Of a stretch of DNA of 36,250 nt, positions 7,998 to 15,890 are shown one piece after another. Every line of letters starts with the position of its first letter. Position 1 is the first letter of the stretch. A program made the translations under genes and the position numbers. The stretch is taken from the NCBI RefSeq assembly GCF_008124715.1, contig NZ_VNHO01000022.1:1-36250 (forward strand), read 5' to 3'. The notes below the pieces were generated by a model, which had not been told where the DNA came from, did no database searches, and was given only the letters and a program-made list of their open reading frames with translations. Source of the stretch: Thermosediminibacter litoriperuensis (GTDB lineage Bacteria; Bacillota; Thermosediminibacteria; Thermosediminibacterales; Thermosediminibacteraceae).

Positions 7998-9080
7998 ATG
8001 GAAAGATACGGGGTTATAATGGCGGGAGGCGGAGGAACCCGTTTCTGGCCGTTGAGCCGCACGTCCACTCCCAAACAGTTCCTTAACATAACCGGCGAAG
8101 ATACTATGATAAACGACACTATCAAAAGGATAAAAGACATCATTCCGCCCGAGCGGATTCTTATTGTTACCAATAAGGCTCAGGAAAAAATGTTAAAAAA
8201 AGTGGTCTCGGACGAGATTCCGCATGAAAACATCCTGCTGGAACCCGTAGGCAGAAATACCGCCGCCTGTATCGCCTATGCTTCTCTAGTAATAAAGAAG
8301 AGGAGCGGCGACGCGGTAATGGGTGTCTTTCCTTCCGATCATTACATAAAAAATACCCATGAATTTCAGAGGGTTTTAAATGCGGCTTTTAGCTTGGCCG
8401 AAAGCTCAGGAAAACTGGTAACCATGGGTATAACGCCTACCTTCCCCTCTACAGGCTACGGTTATATCAATTTCGACAGGGAAAGGGGTATACAGGCGGA
8501 AGATAAGACCGCCTTTGAGGTGATAGAATTCGTAGAAAAGCCCGACGTGCCCAAAGCAAAGGCGTATGTAGAAAGCGGAAACTACCTGTGGAACAGCGGT
8601 ATGTTCGTCTGGAAGACTTCGGTGATTTTGTCAAGTTTCGAACGCTTCCTCCCGAGGCTCTACAGCAAACTGGTTGAAGTGGAAGAATACATAGGGACCC
8701 CCGCAGAAAAAGAAGTCATCGAGAAGGTGTATCCCACCCTGCCCAACATCTCCATAGATTACGGCATAATGGAAAGAGCCGTGAACGTGGCCGTTATCCC
8801 GGGGGATTTCGGGTGGAGCGATGTAGGCAGCTGGGATTCGCTGGGCACCGTAATTCCCCCCGATGAAAACGGAAATATTACGCGGGGGGACTACGTCGAT
8901 ATTGAGACCAGGAACAGCATTATATACTCCAGCGGCCGGCTCATCGCCGCTGTGGGACTGGAGGAAATGATAGTAGTCGAGACCTGCGATGCTATACTGG
9001 TATGCCCCAAGAGAAAGGCCCAGGAAGTTAAAAAAGTCGTGGAGCAGCTTAAAAAGATGGGAAGAGAAGACCTTCTTTGA
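7998..9080 (+). CDS. Mannose-1-phosphate guanylyltransferase (ManC-type, single domain)
   Basis: Forms GDP-mannose from GTP and mannose-1-phosphate for surface glycans. The 360-aa product begins with the nucleotidyltransferase signature VIMAGGGGTRFWPLS and has TPKQFL, VFPSDHYI, FVEKPD and the late SWDSLG segment. It ends where bifunctional ManC enzymes would continue into a C-terminal isomerase domain, so only the transferase is present. Two ATGs compete; I chose MERYGVIM because GGGGGG lies 7 nt before it, while the one 21 nt upstream has a weaker, more distant site. Linkage to the CapA-like gene downstream hints at surface polymer metabolism. Confidence 0.9.
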   Translation: MERYGVIMAGGGGTRFWPLSRTSTPKQFLNITGEDTMINDTIKRIKDIIPPERILIVTNKAQEKMLKKVVSDEIPHENILLEPVGRNTAACIAYASLVIKKRSGDAVMGVFPSDHYIKNTHEFQRVLNAAFSLAESSGKLVTMGITPTFPSTGYGYINFDRERGIQAEDKTAFEVIEFVEKPDVPKAKAYVESGNYLWNSGMFVWKTSVILSSFERFLPRLYSKLVEVEEYIGTPAEKEVIEKVYPTLPNISIDYGIMERAVNVAVIPGDFGWSDVGSWDSLGTVIPPDENGNITRGDYVDIETRNSIIYSSGRLIAAVGLEEMIVVETCDAILVCPKRKAQEVKKVVEQLKKMGREDLL

Positions 9081-9131
9081 AATAAAGGGCTCTTTCGCAG
9101 GGCCCAAATAATATGGCGGGGAAGTGTGCTG

Positions 9132-10232
9132 ATGAGAAATCCTGTTAAAATTGCCGCCGTGGTAGTTTCGGCACTTCTTATGATTGCCGGATTGAAGTTC
9201 GGCGTATCCTGGCGGGATGCGGCCACGACGGCGGGCTACTCGGATGCTGCAAGAGCAGCCGGTATTGGGGAAAGCCATAAGAATGGCGCCGAAAACCCCA
9301 CCCTTAGCCTTATAGCGGTGGGCGATGTCATGATGCATATAGGCCAGATATGGTCCGGCTATGATGCGAAAACCGGGCGTTTTGATTATTCGGAGTTTTT
9401 TAACGAGGTAAAACACGTTATATCTTCGGCCGACCTTTCTATGGCGAATCTTGAGACGACGCTGGCGGGTGCAGCGCGCAAATTTACCGGGTATCCCCGG
9501 TTCAACAGCCCCGACGAGATTGCCGACGCATTAAAAGACGCGGGTTTTGACGTTATCATGACCGCCAACAACCATTCGCTGGACAGGGGGGAAGAAGGAG
9601 CCCTGAGAACTTTAAGGGTGCTCGAGGAAAAGGGTCTCACCCCCGTCGGCACAAATAAATCCCAGGAAGACCGGGAGAAGCCCGTTCTAAAGGAAGTCAA
9701 CGGCGTCAGGATCGCTTTCCTTGCGTATACCTACGGCACAAACGGCATCCCCCTTCCGAAAGATAAACCTTACCTGGTTAACCTCATAAATCCGGAAATA
9801 ATGCTGGAGGACATAAGGTCCGCCAGAAATGAGGCCGATGCAGTGGTGGTGTACCTTCATTTCGGACAGGAGTACCACCGGCAGCCGTCAACAGAACAAA
9901 GAAAATTGGCTCACCAGCTCATAATCGGAGGAGCCGATCTGATAGTAGCGAGTCACCCTCACGTGGTCCAACCGGGCGAATGGGTTGAGGTGGAAGATGC
10001 GTGGGGGAGGACTTCGAAAAAATACATAGCCTATTCCCTGGGAAATTTCATTTCGGCGCAAAGTTTTCCTCATACCGACGAAGGCGTCATACTTAAGGTA
10101 ACCCTGGAAAAGGACCCGGAGGAAAACCTGGTATCCGTGGTCCGCGCCGAGGAAATTCCCACCTGGGTTCACAGGTACAGGGAAGAGGGCAGGATGAAGT
10201 ATGTAGTTAGACTGGGCAAAAAAAATAAATGA
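9132..10232 (+). CDS. CapA family protein (PGA_cap metallophosphatase-like domain)
   Basis: Membrane-anchored extracytoplasmic protein. Residues about 4-24 form a signal anchor; the rest is a calcineurin-like CapA domain with VGDVMMH near the start, MANLETTLAG, the metal-site motif TANNHSLDRG and ASHPHVVQPGEW near the end, then YSLGNFISAQ. CapA proteins act in poly-gamma-glutamate capsule synthesis in Bacillus, but many single-copy homologues have unknown substrates, and no capB/capC is present here. The frame can start at a GTG 6 nt upstream; the ATG has better spacing from GGGGAAG. Confidence 0.85.
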   Translation: MRNPVKIAAVVVSALLMIAGLKFGVSWRDAATTAGYSDAARAAGIGESHKNGAENPTLSLIAVGDVMMHIGQIWSGYDAKTGRFDYSEFFNEVKHVISSADLSMANLETTLAGAARKFTGYPRFNSPDEIADALKDAGFDVIMTANNHSLDRGEEGALRTLRVLEEKGLTPVGTNKSQEDREKPVLKEVNGVRIAFLAYTYGTNGIPLPKDKPYLVNLINPEIMLEDIRSARNEADAVVVYLHFGQEYHRQPSTEQRKLAHQLIIGGADLIVASHPHVVQPGEWVEVEDAWGRTSKKYIAYSLGNFISAQSFPHTDEGVILKVTLEKDPEENLVSVVRAEEIPTWVHRYREEGRMKYVVRLGKKNK

Positions 10233-10341
10233 ATTACCCCCCTGCTCAAACCTTCTGTTACTTTATTTATTATGAAAATAAAGAAAATTATAAAAATATG
10301 CGAAACCATATTTTATCAATTCCTTCAGGTAGGTGTGAACT

Positions 10342-11775
10342 ATGGGATTTGAAGTACAGGAAAAGTACAAGATTCTCATTGCTGTATTGATAGGCAGTAT
10401 CATGGGGCCCCTTGACGGTAGCGCCGTCAATGTGGCCATGCCCACGCTTTCCATGGTTTTTAATGCGGATATCACGACTATTAGCTGGGTATCCATGGTA
10501 TACCTCCTGGTCCTGAGCGGACTTCTCCTGACCTACGGGAGGCTCGGTGATGTGATAGGCTACAAGAGACTTTTCCTCCGGGGAATGCTTGTATTTACGG
10601 CGGCATCGGCGCTCTGCGGACTGTCGCCCTTTATAGGATTTTTAATACTGGCGAGGGCCCTTCAGGCAGCTGGAGCGGGAATGATGATGGCCGTAGCCCC
10701 CGCTATCATCACCACGACTTTTCCCCGGCAGGAAAGGGGAAAGGCTCTGGGGTTTAATGCGGTTGCCGTGGCGGCAGGTTTATCCATAGGCCCGTCCGTA
10801 GGAGGATTTCTGCTGTATGCGTTAGGCTGGAGGTCCATATTTTTAATAAACATCCCTATAGGCATCGGGGGATACCTGTTGGCGAAAAGAGTTCTTCCCG
10901 CCGGTCAGAACCTTAAACATGCAAAATTTGATGTCCCGGGGGCTGTGCTGGGCCTTTCCTTTTTAACGGCGCTGCTCCTTTACATCAGCAAAGGGCAGGA
11001 ACTGGGTTGGTCATCGGTATATGCGCGTTCGCTGGTTGTGATATCGCTAGTGGCTTTCGCGGCTTTCGTTATGCACGAAAAAAAAGCGGAAGACCCGATG
11101 CTGGATCTGAAGCTTTTCTGCAACCGCACGTTTACCGCCGGGAATTTGAGCTGTCTTCTCAATTTCACGGCCCAGTACATAATGGTTTTCCTTACACCCT
11201 TTTACCTGAACAGGGCTGGATTTTCGCCCGGCCAGGTCGGTGGTATAATGACTGCTTTTCCTCTGACGGTGCTTTTCGTAGCTCCCTTGAGCGGCATGCT
11301 GTCCGATAAGTTGGGTTCCCTGCTGCTCAGCACCCTGGGTGCCTTTACGAGTGCGGCTGCACTTTTTTTAATGGGCAACCTGGGACTTAATGCTGGAATT
11401 CCGGATGTGGTCTGGAGGCTGATGCTCTTCGGAATAGGTAACGGACTTTTTCAGACACCTAACAACAGTTCCGTTATGGGCAGTGCGCCCATGGACCGCC
11501 AGGGAGTGGCGTCCGGTGTGCTGGCCACCATGAGAAACGTGGGCATGGTAGTGGGAGTGGCCATTGGGAGCGGCTTTTTTTCAGCTCGCAACAGTTACTA
11601 CATGAAGATTCTTCCCTATCCGGACCGGGTGCTCCTGGACACTGCCTTTATAACGGCTCTGAGGGATGCGTATCTTCTGGCGGCGTTTATCGATCTCCTT
11701 TGCATGGCGGCTTCCTCGGTAAGGGGAAGATCGACCTGCGGGGGTGAAACCCGCGAAAATAAAAAGAGCTGCTAA
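10342..11775 (+). CDS. MFS efflux transporter, DHA2 (EmrB/QacA) family
   Basis: Proton-coupled exporter of the 14-helix DHA2 group, 477 aa. Visible features are LDGSAVNVAMPTL at the first helix, LTYGRLGDVIGYKR (motif A-like) in the first loop, the motif-B region ARALQAAGAG, and the antiporter motif C region with LSIGPSVGGFLL. AGGTAGGTG precedes the ATG. The tail after the last helix is short and basic. It is transcribed alone and ends in a strong terminator. Substrate unknown; drug or metabolite export are both possible. Confidence 0.9.
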   Translation: MGFEVQEKYKILIAVLIGSIMGPLDGSAVNVAMPTLSMVFNADITTISWVSMVYLLVLSGLLLTYGRLGDVIGYKRLFLRGMLVFTAASALCGLSPFIGFLILARALQAAGAGMMMAVAPAIITTTFPRQERGKALGFNAVAVAAGLSIGPSVGGFLLYALGWRSIFLINIPIGIGGYLLAKRVLPAGQNLKHAKFDVPGAVLGLSFLTALLLYISKGQELGWSSVYARSLVVISLVAFAAFVMHEKKAEDPMLDLKLFCNRTFTAGNLSCLLNFTAQYIMVFLTPFYLNRAGFSPGQVGGIMTAFPLTVLFVAPLSGMLSDKLGSLLLSTLGAFTSAAALFLMGNLGLNAGIPDVVWRLMLFGIGNGLFQTPNNSSVMGSAPMDRQGVASGVLATMRNVGMVVGVAIGSGFFSARNSYYMKILPYPDRVLLDTAFITALRDAYLLAAFIDLLCMAASSVRGRSTCGGETRENKKSC

Positions 11776-11793
11776 GCAGTGTAAACCTTCTAT

Positions 11794-11826
11794 AAAAAAT
11801 ATGGCCTATTTCGGCCATATTTTTTT
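11794..11826 (+). terminator. Rho-independent terminator of the MFS gene
   Basis: ATATGGCC and GGCCATAT flank a 6-nt loop, preceded by an A-run and followed by six T residues. The symmetry would allow function in both directions. Confidence 0.9.
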
Positions 11827-11923
11827 GCACTCTATTACAAAAATTTTTGAATAAAACTCATATAACCCCCTTTTTGAAAATATTTTTAGTAAAGAACGCA
11901 AGAAGGGGGATGGTTATGAGTGT

Positions 11924-12643
11924 ATGCTGAGGAAAACTTTCCGTTTTAAAGTTTCTGCAGTGTTATTTGTTTTTCTTGCGGCGGTAGCGTTTTTAGTCTT
12001 TTGGAAAGCGAACCGGGTACGGCCGGTTTTTTGGGCGCGATCCCCCCTGGCCGGTAAGACCGTGGTGATAGATCCGGGTCACGGAGGTATAGACGGGGGG
12101 ACATATCACCGTGACGGCATTCTTGAAAAGCACATAAACCTTGCGGTTGCCACCAAACTGAAAAACGTTCTGGAAAAAAGCGGAGCAAAGGTGGTAATGA
12201 CACGAACGAAAGACGAGTCCCTGGACCACAGGAACAATAAGAGTAATTCCCGTCACAAGAGGGATCTCATCGCAAGGGTGGATATAATCAACGAAGTTAA
12301 TCCGGATATTTACCTCAGCATCCACGTAAATGCCGAAAGGGGCTCACCGGCCACTCGGGGCCCGATGGTCTTTTATTACAGAGAAAGCGCAGAAAGCCGG
12401 CGGCTCGCGGAGTTAATACAGACTCAACTGGAAGAAGCTTATAAATTGGCGGGGCAGGAAGTCAGGAAGAGAAAACCTTACGCCAATTCCTCGCTTTTTC
12501 TGTTGTGCAATGCCAATTCCCCGGGGGTCATAATAGAACTGGGATTTATGACAAACGCTGCAGACCGGAGGCTTTTGCAAAACGCCGATTTTCAGTATAA
12601 ATTATGCAGCGCCGTCGAACGGGCGCTGAGGGAATATTTTTGA
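11924..12643 (+). CDS. cwlD: N-acetylmuramoyl-L-alanine amidase, CwlD-like
   Basis: Zn-dependent Amidase_3 enzyme; CwlD removes stem peptides during spore cortex synthesis, the first step to muramic-delta-lactam. The 239-aa product has an N-terminal membrane anchor (residues about 9-28) and the expected zinc/catalytic residues: H53 in DPGHGG, E68 in ILEKHINLA, H135 in SIHVNAE and E206 in GVIIELGFMTN. Length and single-domain form match CwlD rather than autolysins with cell-wall-binding repeats. The G-rich SD is about 13 nt from the ATG, a little far, but other nearby starts are out of frame. Confidence 0.88.
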   Translation: MLRKTFRFKVSAVLFVFLAAVAFLVFWKANRVRPVFWARSPLAGKTVVIDPGHGGIDGGTYHRDGILEKHINLAVATKLKNVLEKSGAKVVMTRTKDESLDHRNNKSNSRHKRDLIARVDIINEVNPDIYLSIHVNAERGSPATRGPMVFYYRESAESRRLAELIQTQLEEAYKLAGQEVRKRKPYANSSLFLLCNANSPGVIIELGFMTNAADRRLLQNADFQYKLCSAVERALREYF

Positions 12644-12661
12644 TGGCCTTTTTTTATTTTT

Positions 12662-12690
12662 TTGTGTTATAATAAATAAAGTGTTATAAT
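12662..12690 (+). promoter_or_regulatory. Predicted promoter of the signal peptidase gene
   Basis: TTGTGT, 17 nt, TATAAT (12685-12690). The decamer GTGTTATAAT is present twice, 17 bp apart (12664-12673, 12681-12690), giving a second consensus -10 box upstream. Confidence 0.5.
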
Positions 12691-12720
12691 AGAAAAAAGC
12701 ACTTTTGTATGGGTGATCGC

Positions 12721-13245
12721 ATGAACGACAATTTGAAAAAAGAGATCGCGGATTGGATAAAGTCTATAGCCTTTGCGCTGGTGATAGCTCTAGCCATAAG
12801 AACCTACATATTTGAGCCTATGATAGTGCCGACGGGCTCTATGATACCCACTATCAACATTGGCGACAGGATTCTGGTTAACAAATATATCTATAGGTTT
12901 GAGCCTCTAAAAAGGGGAGACATAGTGGTCTTCAAGTACCCGGACGATCCCAGGCAGACCTTTGTCAAACGCCTGATAGGATTGGGTGGCGACGTGGTGG
13001 AGATAAGGGACGGGAGGCTGTATATTAACGACAACCCCGTGGATGAGCCCTATCTAAACGAGCCCATGATAGGCAGTTACGGGCCTTATAAGGTGCCGGA
13101 GGGACACTATTTCATGATGGGTGACAACAGGAATAATTCTAAAGACAGCAGGTTCTGGGAAAATAATTACGTACCCAGAAAGCTGGTGGTCGGTAAGGCC
13201 GTATACCGCATATGGCCTCCCGGCAGGATAGGCAAATTAAAATAA
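12721..13245 (+). CDS. lepB: Signal peptidase I
   Basis: Membrane serine protease releasing exported proteins from their signal peptides. The 174-aa product has one N-terminal membrane segment (residues about 13-31), the nucleophile S40 in PTGSMIPTI, the general-base K83 in FVKRLIGLGGD and the late box MGDNRNNSKDSR. Size and Ser/Lys dyad match the small Firmicute (Sip) type. An ATG 12 nt upstream is in frame but lacks an SD; GGTGAT precedes the chosen one. Confidence 0.93.
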   Translation: MNDNLKKEIADWIKSIAFALVIALAIRTYIFEPMIVPTGSMIPTINIGDRILVNKYIYRFEPLKRGDIVVFKYPDDPRQTFVKRLIGLGGDVVEIRDGRLYINDNPVDEPYLNEPMIGSYGPYKVPEGHYFMMGDNRNNSKDSRFWENNYVPRKLVVGKAVYRIWPPGRIGKLK

Positions 13246-13276
13246 CAGCCGTGCGAATGCATTCGCACGGCTGTTA
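13243..13276. terminator. 34-bp perfect palindrome, bidirectional terminator between lepB and rubrerythrin
   Basis: Arms beginning TAACAGCCGTGCGAAT are perfectly complementary around a central GC. It lies between convergent genes, with ACTTTT on one side and (minus strand) TATTTTAATTT on the other, so it probably ends both transcripts. Confidence 0.75.
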
Positions 13277-13296
13277 ACTTTTCAGAATAAATCATG

Positions 13297-13851
13297 TCAA
13301 AACGCTTTAAACATTTCCTTACTCGCTCCGCATATCGGACATTTGTCCGGCGCCTCATCAAGGACTGTATGACCGCATACCGGACAGATATAAACAGCCT
13401 TCAATTCAATATCCTTGCCCTGTTTTGCAGCATTCTGGGCATCCTTGAATAATTTAGCATGAATTTTCTCCGCCTCCAGCGCAAAATGAAAAGATCTTTC
13501 CGCTCCCGTTTCATTCTGGAACCGGGCTGTATTTAGGTAAACAGGATACATCTGCTCTACTTCGTGCAGTTCGCCGTTAATTGCACCTTGCAGGTTATCA
13601 ACAGTTTTTCCGACGCCGAAAACGCCACCGGCGGCAACCGTGGCATCACTTGTTTCTCCACCGATTTCATGAAAATGATTGCTGGCATGCACTCTTTCGG
13701 CGTAGGAAATGGCTTCAAAGAGTCTGGCGATGTTTTTGAATCCTTCCTTTTCAGCTATCTCCCCCCACAACAGGTACCTCATATGTGCCATGCTTTCGCC
13801 ACCGTAGGCGGAACGTAGAAAATCCGCAGTCCTTGCATTTTTTACGGGCAT
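13297..13851 (-). CDS. rbr: Rubrerythrin
   Basis: Non-haem di-iron peroxidase that reduces hydrogen peroxide in anaerobes. Residues 1-about 145 form the ferritin-like domain with iron-ligand glutamates in YGGESMAHMRY, YAERVHASNH, NGELHEVEQM and ALEAEKIHAKLF. The C-terminal rubredoxin-like knuckle has C156, C159, C171 and C174 (CPVCG, CPICG). The 184-aa length is normal. AAAGGAGGT lies before the ATG. It faces lepB across a shared palindrome and is divergent from the ModE-like gene. Confidence 0.95.
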   Translation of the reverse strand: MPVKNARTADFLRSAYGGESMAHMRYLLWGEIAEKEGFKNIARLFEAISYAERVHASNHFHEIGGETSDATVAAGGVFGVGKTVDNLQGAINGELHEVEQMYPVYLNTARFQNETGAERSFHFALEAEKIHAKLFKDAQNAAKQGKDIELKAVYICPVCGHTVLDEAPDKCPICGASKEMFKAF

Positions 13852-14008
13852 TTTATTACCTCCTTTTAAATTTATAATTACCGGGTATTAACTGTTCAAT
13901 TCATGTAAATTCTTATGTACATATTTATAGTATATATTTGTAGTTTTATAGAAATTCTACAAAGGAAAATACAAATCTTCATCGAATTAATAATTAGGTG
14001 GTCAAAAT

Positions 14009-14347
14009 ATGAGCCGTTTAAAACTGAAGTATAAAATCTGGCTTGAAAACAACGGCAAGGCTTTCGGTGACGGCCCGTTGGATATCCTGAAGAGGGTAGA
14101 AAGGAGCGGGTCGCTGAAGCAGGCAGCATCGGAGATGAACATGTCCTACTCTCATGCCTGGAACCTGATAAAAGGCCTGGAAAAGAGGCTGGGGTTTAAA
14201 CTTATAAGGAGCAGGGTCGGTGGGGTGAAGGGGGGATGTTCGGAACTTACCGATGAGGCCAGGTTGCTTGTGGCGAAGTACGAGTCCTTTCGTAACAGGG
14301 TCGACGAGGTTCTCGCGGATCTTTACCAGACTATTTTCAGTGAATAG
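14009..14347 (+). CDS. ModE-type (LysR-like winged HTH) regulator lacking molybdate-binding domain
   Basis: A 112-aa protein consisting of only the DNA-binding half of ModE: a winged HTH with GSLKQAASEMNMSYSHAWNLIKGLE, then RSRVGGVKGGCSELTDEA. Full ModE adds two Mop/TOBE domains that bind molybdate; these are absent, so the signal is unclear (perhaps a partner protein or a different ligand). Short forms like this are common beside molybdate transport and molybdopterin genes. TTAGGTGGTC serves as SD. An inverted repeat sits between this gene and modA, the natural candidate for its operator. Confidence 0.85.
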   Translation: MSRLKLKYKIWLENNGKAFGDGPLDILKRVERSGSLKQAASEMNMSYSHAWNLIKGLEKRLGFKLIRSRVGGVKGGCSELTDEARLLVAKYESFRNRVDEVLADLYQTIFSE

Positions 14348-14364
14348 CTTTAATTTTTATCACC

Positions 14365-14386
14365 GTTATACTATGAAAAGTATAAC
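14365..14386 (+). promoter_or_regulatory. Inverted repeat upstream of modA, candidate ModE-type operator
   Basis: GTTATACT, 6 nt (ATGAAA), AGTATAAC: a perfect 8-bp inverted repeat. It resembles the TATA-rich spaced palindromes bound by ModE proteins and is placed between the ModE-like gene and modA. Confidence 0.6.
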
Positions 14387-14418
14387 CATGTCGCTAGTGT
14401 TTTTGGAGGTTAGTTAAT

Positions 14419-15201
14419 TTGGCGAGAAGATATTTACTGTTGTTGCTATTCTGTTTTATACTTGCGTTTTTTTTACCGGCTCTAGCCGGTTGCAAGCCAC
14501 CTGGTAAACAAACGGAAATTACGATTTCGGCTGCTGCCAGTCTGAAAAACTGCCTTGAAGAAATTGCAAAAGATTTTGAGCAAAAACACGGAAGTATTAA
14601 AGTAACGTTAAACTTTGGGCCCTCGGGGGTGCTGCAGCGGCAGATCGAACAGGGGGCTCGGGTGGATATATTTTTTTCTGCCGGTAAAAGAGAGATGGAA
14701 GGTCTGATAGAAAAGAAACTCATCCATCGTCACACAGATTTACTGGCTAATGAGCTCGTTTTGATAATTCACCGTGATACCGAATTTGTCCCGCAGTCGG
14801 TACAGGACCTGTTAAAACCTGAAATAGTAAGGTTGGCGATAGGTGAGCCTGAAACGGTTCCGGCCGGTAGCTATGCAAGAGAAACTTTAACCTATTATAA
14901 CGTATGGGACGGGCTAAAACCCAAAATCATTTTCACGAAAGACATTCGTCAGTTGCTGGCTTATGTGGAATCGGGTGATGTGGATGCCGGTTTTGCGTAT
15001 AAAACCGACGCTGTCACTTCGCGAGACGTAAAAATTGCTTTTTCCATAGATGAAAAATCTCATCAACCTATCGTTTATCCCGTCGGTGTAGTTGGTACAT
15101 CGAAAAATATAAAGGAAGCCCTGGTTTTTTACGAATACCTTCAGAGCGCGGAAGCGGCGAAAGTCTTCGAAAAATACAGGTTTATAGTCTTAAAAAGGTA
15201 G
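14419..15201 (+). CDS. modA: Molybdate ABC transporter substrate-binding lipoprotein
   Basis: Captures molybdate (or tungstate) outside the membrane and delivers it to ModB. The 260-aa product has a lipoprotein signal (FFLPALAGC, Cys about 26) and the ModA fold opening ITISAAASLKNCLEEIAKDF, followed by NFGPSGVLQRQIEQGARVDIFFSAG, which holds the oxyanion-contact Ser/Ala loops. The C-terminal IVYPVGVVGTSKN region is also family-typical. TTG start behind TTTTGGAGGT. Followed 10 nt later by modB. Confidence 0.93.
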   Translation: MARRYLLLLLFCFILAFFLPALAGCKPPGKQTEITISAAASLKNCLEEIAKDFEQKHGSIKVTLNFGPSGVLQRQIEQGARVDIFFSAGKREMEGLIEKKLIHRHTDLLANELVLIIHRDTEFVPQSVQDLLKPEIVRLAIGEPETVPAGSYARETLTYYNVWDGLKPKIIFTKDIRQLLAYVESGDVDAGFAYKTDAVTSRDVKIAFSIDEKSHQPIVYPVGVVGTSKNIKEALVFYEYLQSAEAAKVFEKYRFIVLKR

Positions 15202-15211
15202 AGATGATACC

Positions 15212-15868
15212 GTGGAGTGGGAAGAATTTTTGATGCCCATACTGGTTTCAATAAGAATAGCTTTTGTTTCCAGTATTATTGTTTTTTTTATAGGGATTGC
15301 CGCCGCATGGTTTATGACCAAAAAAAAATTTCCCGGCAAGACGCTGGTCGAAACCGTCCTTATTCTTCCCCTCGTGCTTCCTCCAACCGTCACCGGGTTT
15401 CTTTTGCTTTACAGCCTGGGCAGAAGAAGCTGGGTAGGCAAAATTATGGAATCGTTGTTTAATACGCCGCTTTTATTCACATGGTATGCTGCGGTAATCG
15501 CTTCGGTGATAATTACTTTTCCCCTGGTTTATCAGTTGATAAAAGCCGGCTTGGCTTCGGTTGACAGGGAATTGGAAGATGCGGCGCGTTCCTCCGGTGC
15601 CAGCGAATGGCAGGTCTTCAGATACATCACCTTACCGCTTTCTTTTCGGTTTTTGATTTCGGCGTACATATTAGGTTTTGCGAGAGGACTGGGGGAGTTC
15701 GGGGCAACCTTGATGATTGCGGGAAACATTCCGGGAAAAACACAAACGGTTCCTCTGGCGATATATGTTGCCGTTGGCTCGGGAAATATGAAACTTGCCT
15801 GGTACTGGTCCTTGTCCGTTCTCATAATTTCTTTTGTGTTCTTGTCAATAGTAAATAAACTGAAATAA
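15212..15868 (+). CDS. modB: Molybdate ABC transporter permease
   Basis: Integral membrane channel of the molybdate importer, 218 aa with about five helices. The cytoplasmic coupling helix carries the EAA motif (ELEDAARSSGASEWQVFRYITLPL, residues about 117-140), followed by ARGLGEFGATLMIAGNIPGKT, a ModB hallmark. GTG start; an internal ATG seven codons later lacks a clear SD. No modC ATPase follows: the next gene begins 22 nt later and is a MoeA-like protein, so the ATPase must come from elsewhere. Confidence 0.92.
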   Translation: MEWEEFLMPILVSIRIAFVSSIIVFFIGIAAAWFMTKKKFPGKTLVETVLILPLVLPPTVTGFLLLYSLGRRSWVGKIMESLFNTPLLFTWYAAVIASVIITFPLVYQLIKAGLASVDRELEDAARSSGASEWQVFRYITLPLSFRFLISAYILGFARGLGEFGATLMIAGNIPGKTQTVPLAIYVAVGSGNMKLAWYWSLSVLIISFVFLSIVNKLK

Positions 15869-15890
15869 ATCTTTTGCGGAGGGGGTTAAC

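Noticed and set aside
9386-9700. Minus-strand frame inside the CapA-like gene
   Set aside because: Antisense shadow; no recognisable motifs.
13937-13961. Inverted repeat TTGTAG...CTACAA in the rubrerythrin/ModE spacer as a PerR or Mo operator
   Set aside because: Only 6-bp arms with a 13-nt gap in AT-rich DNA; no match to a known operator pattern.
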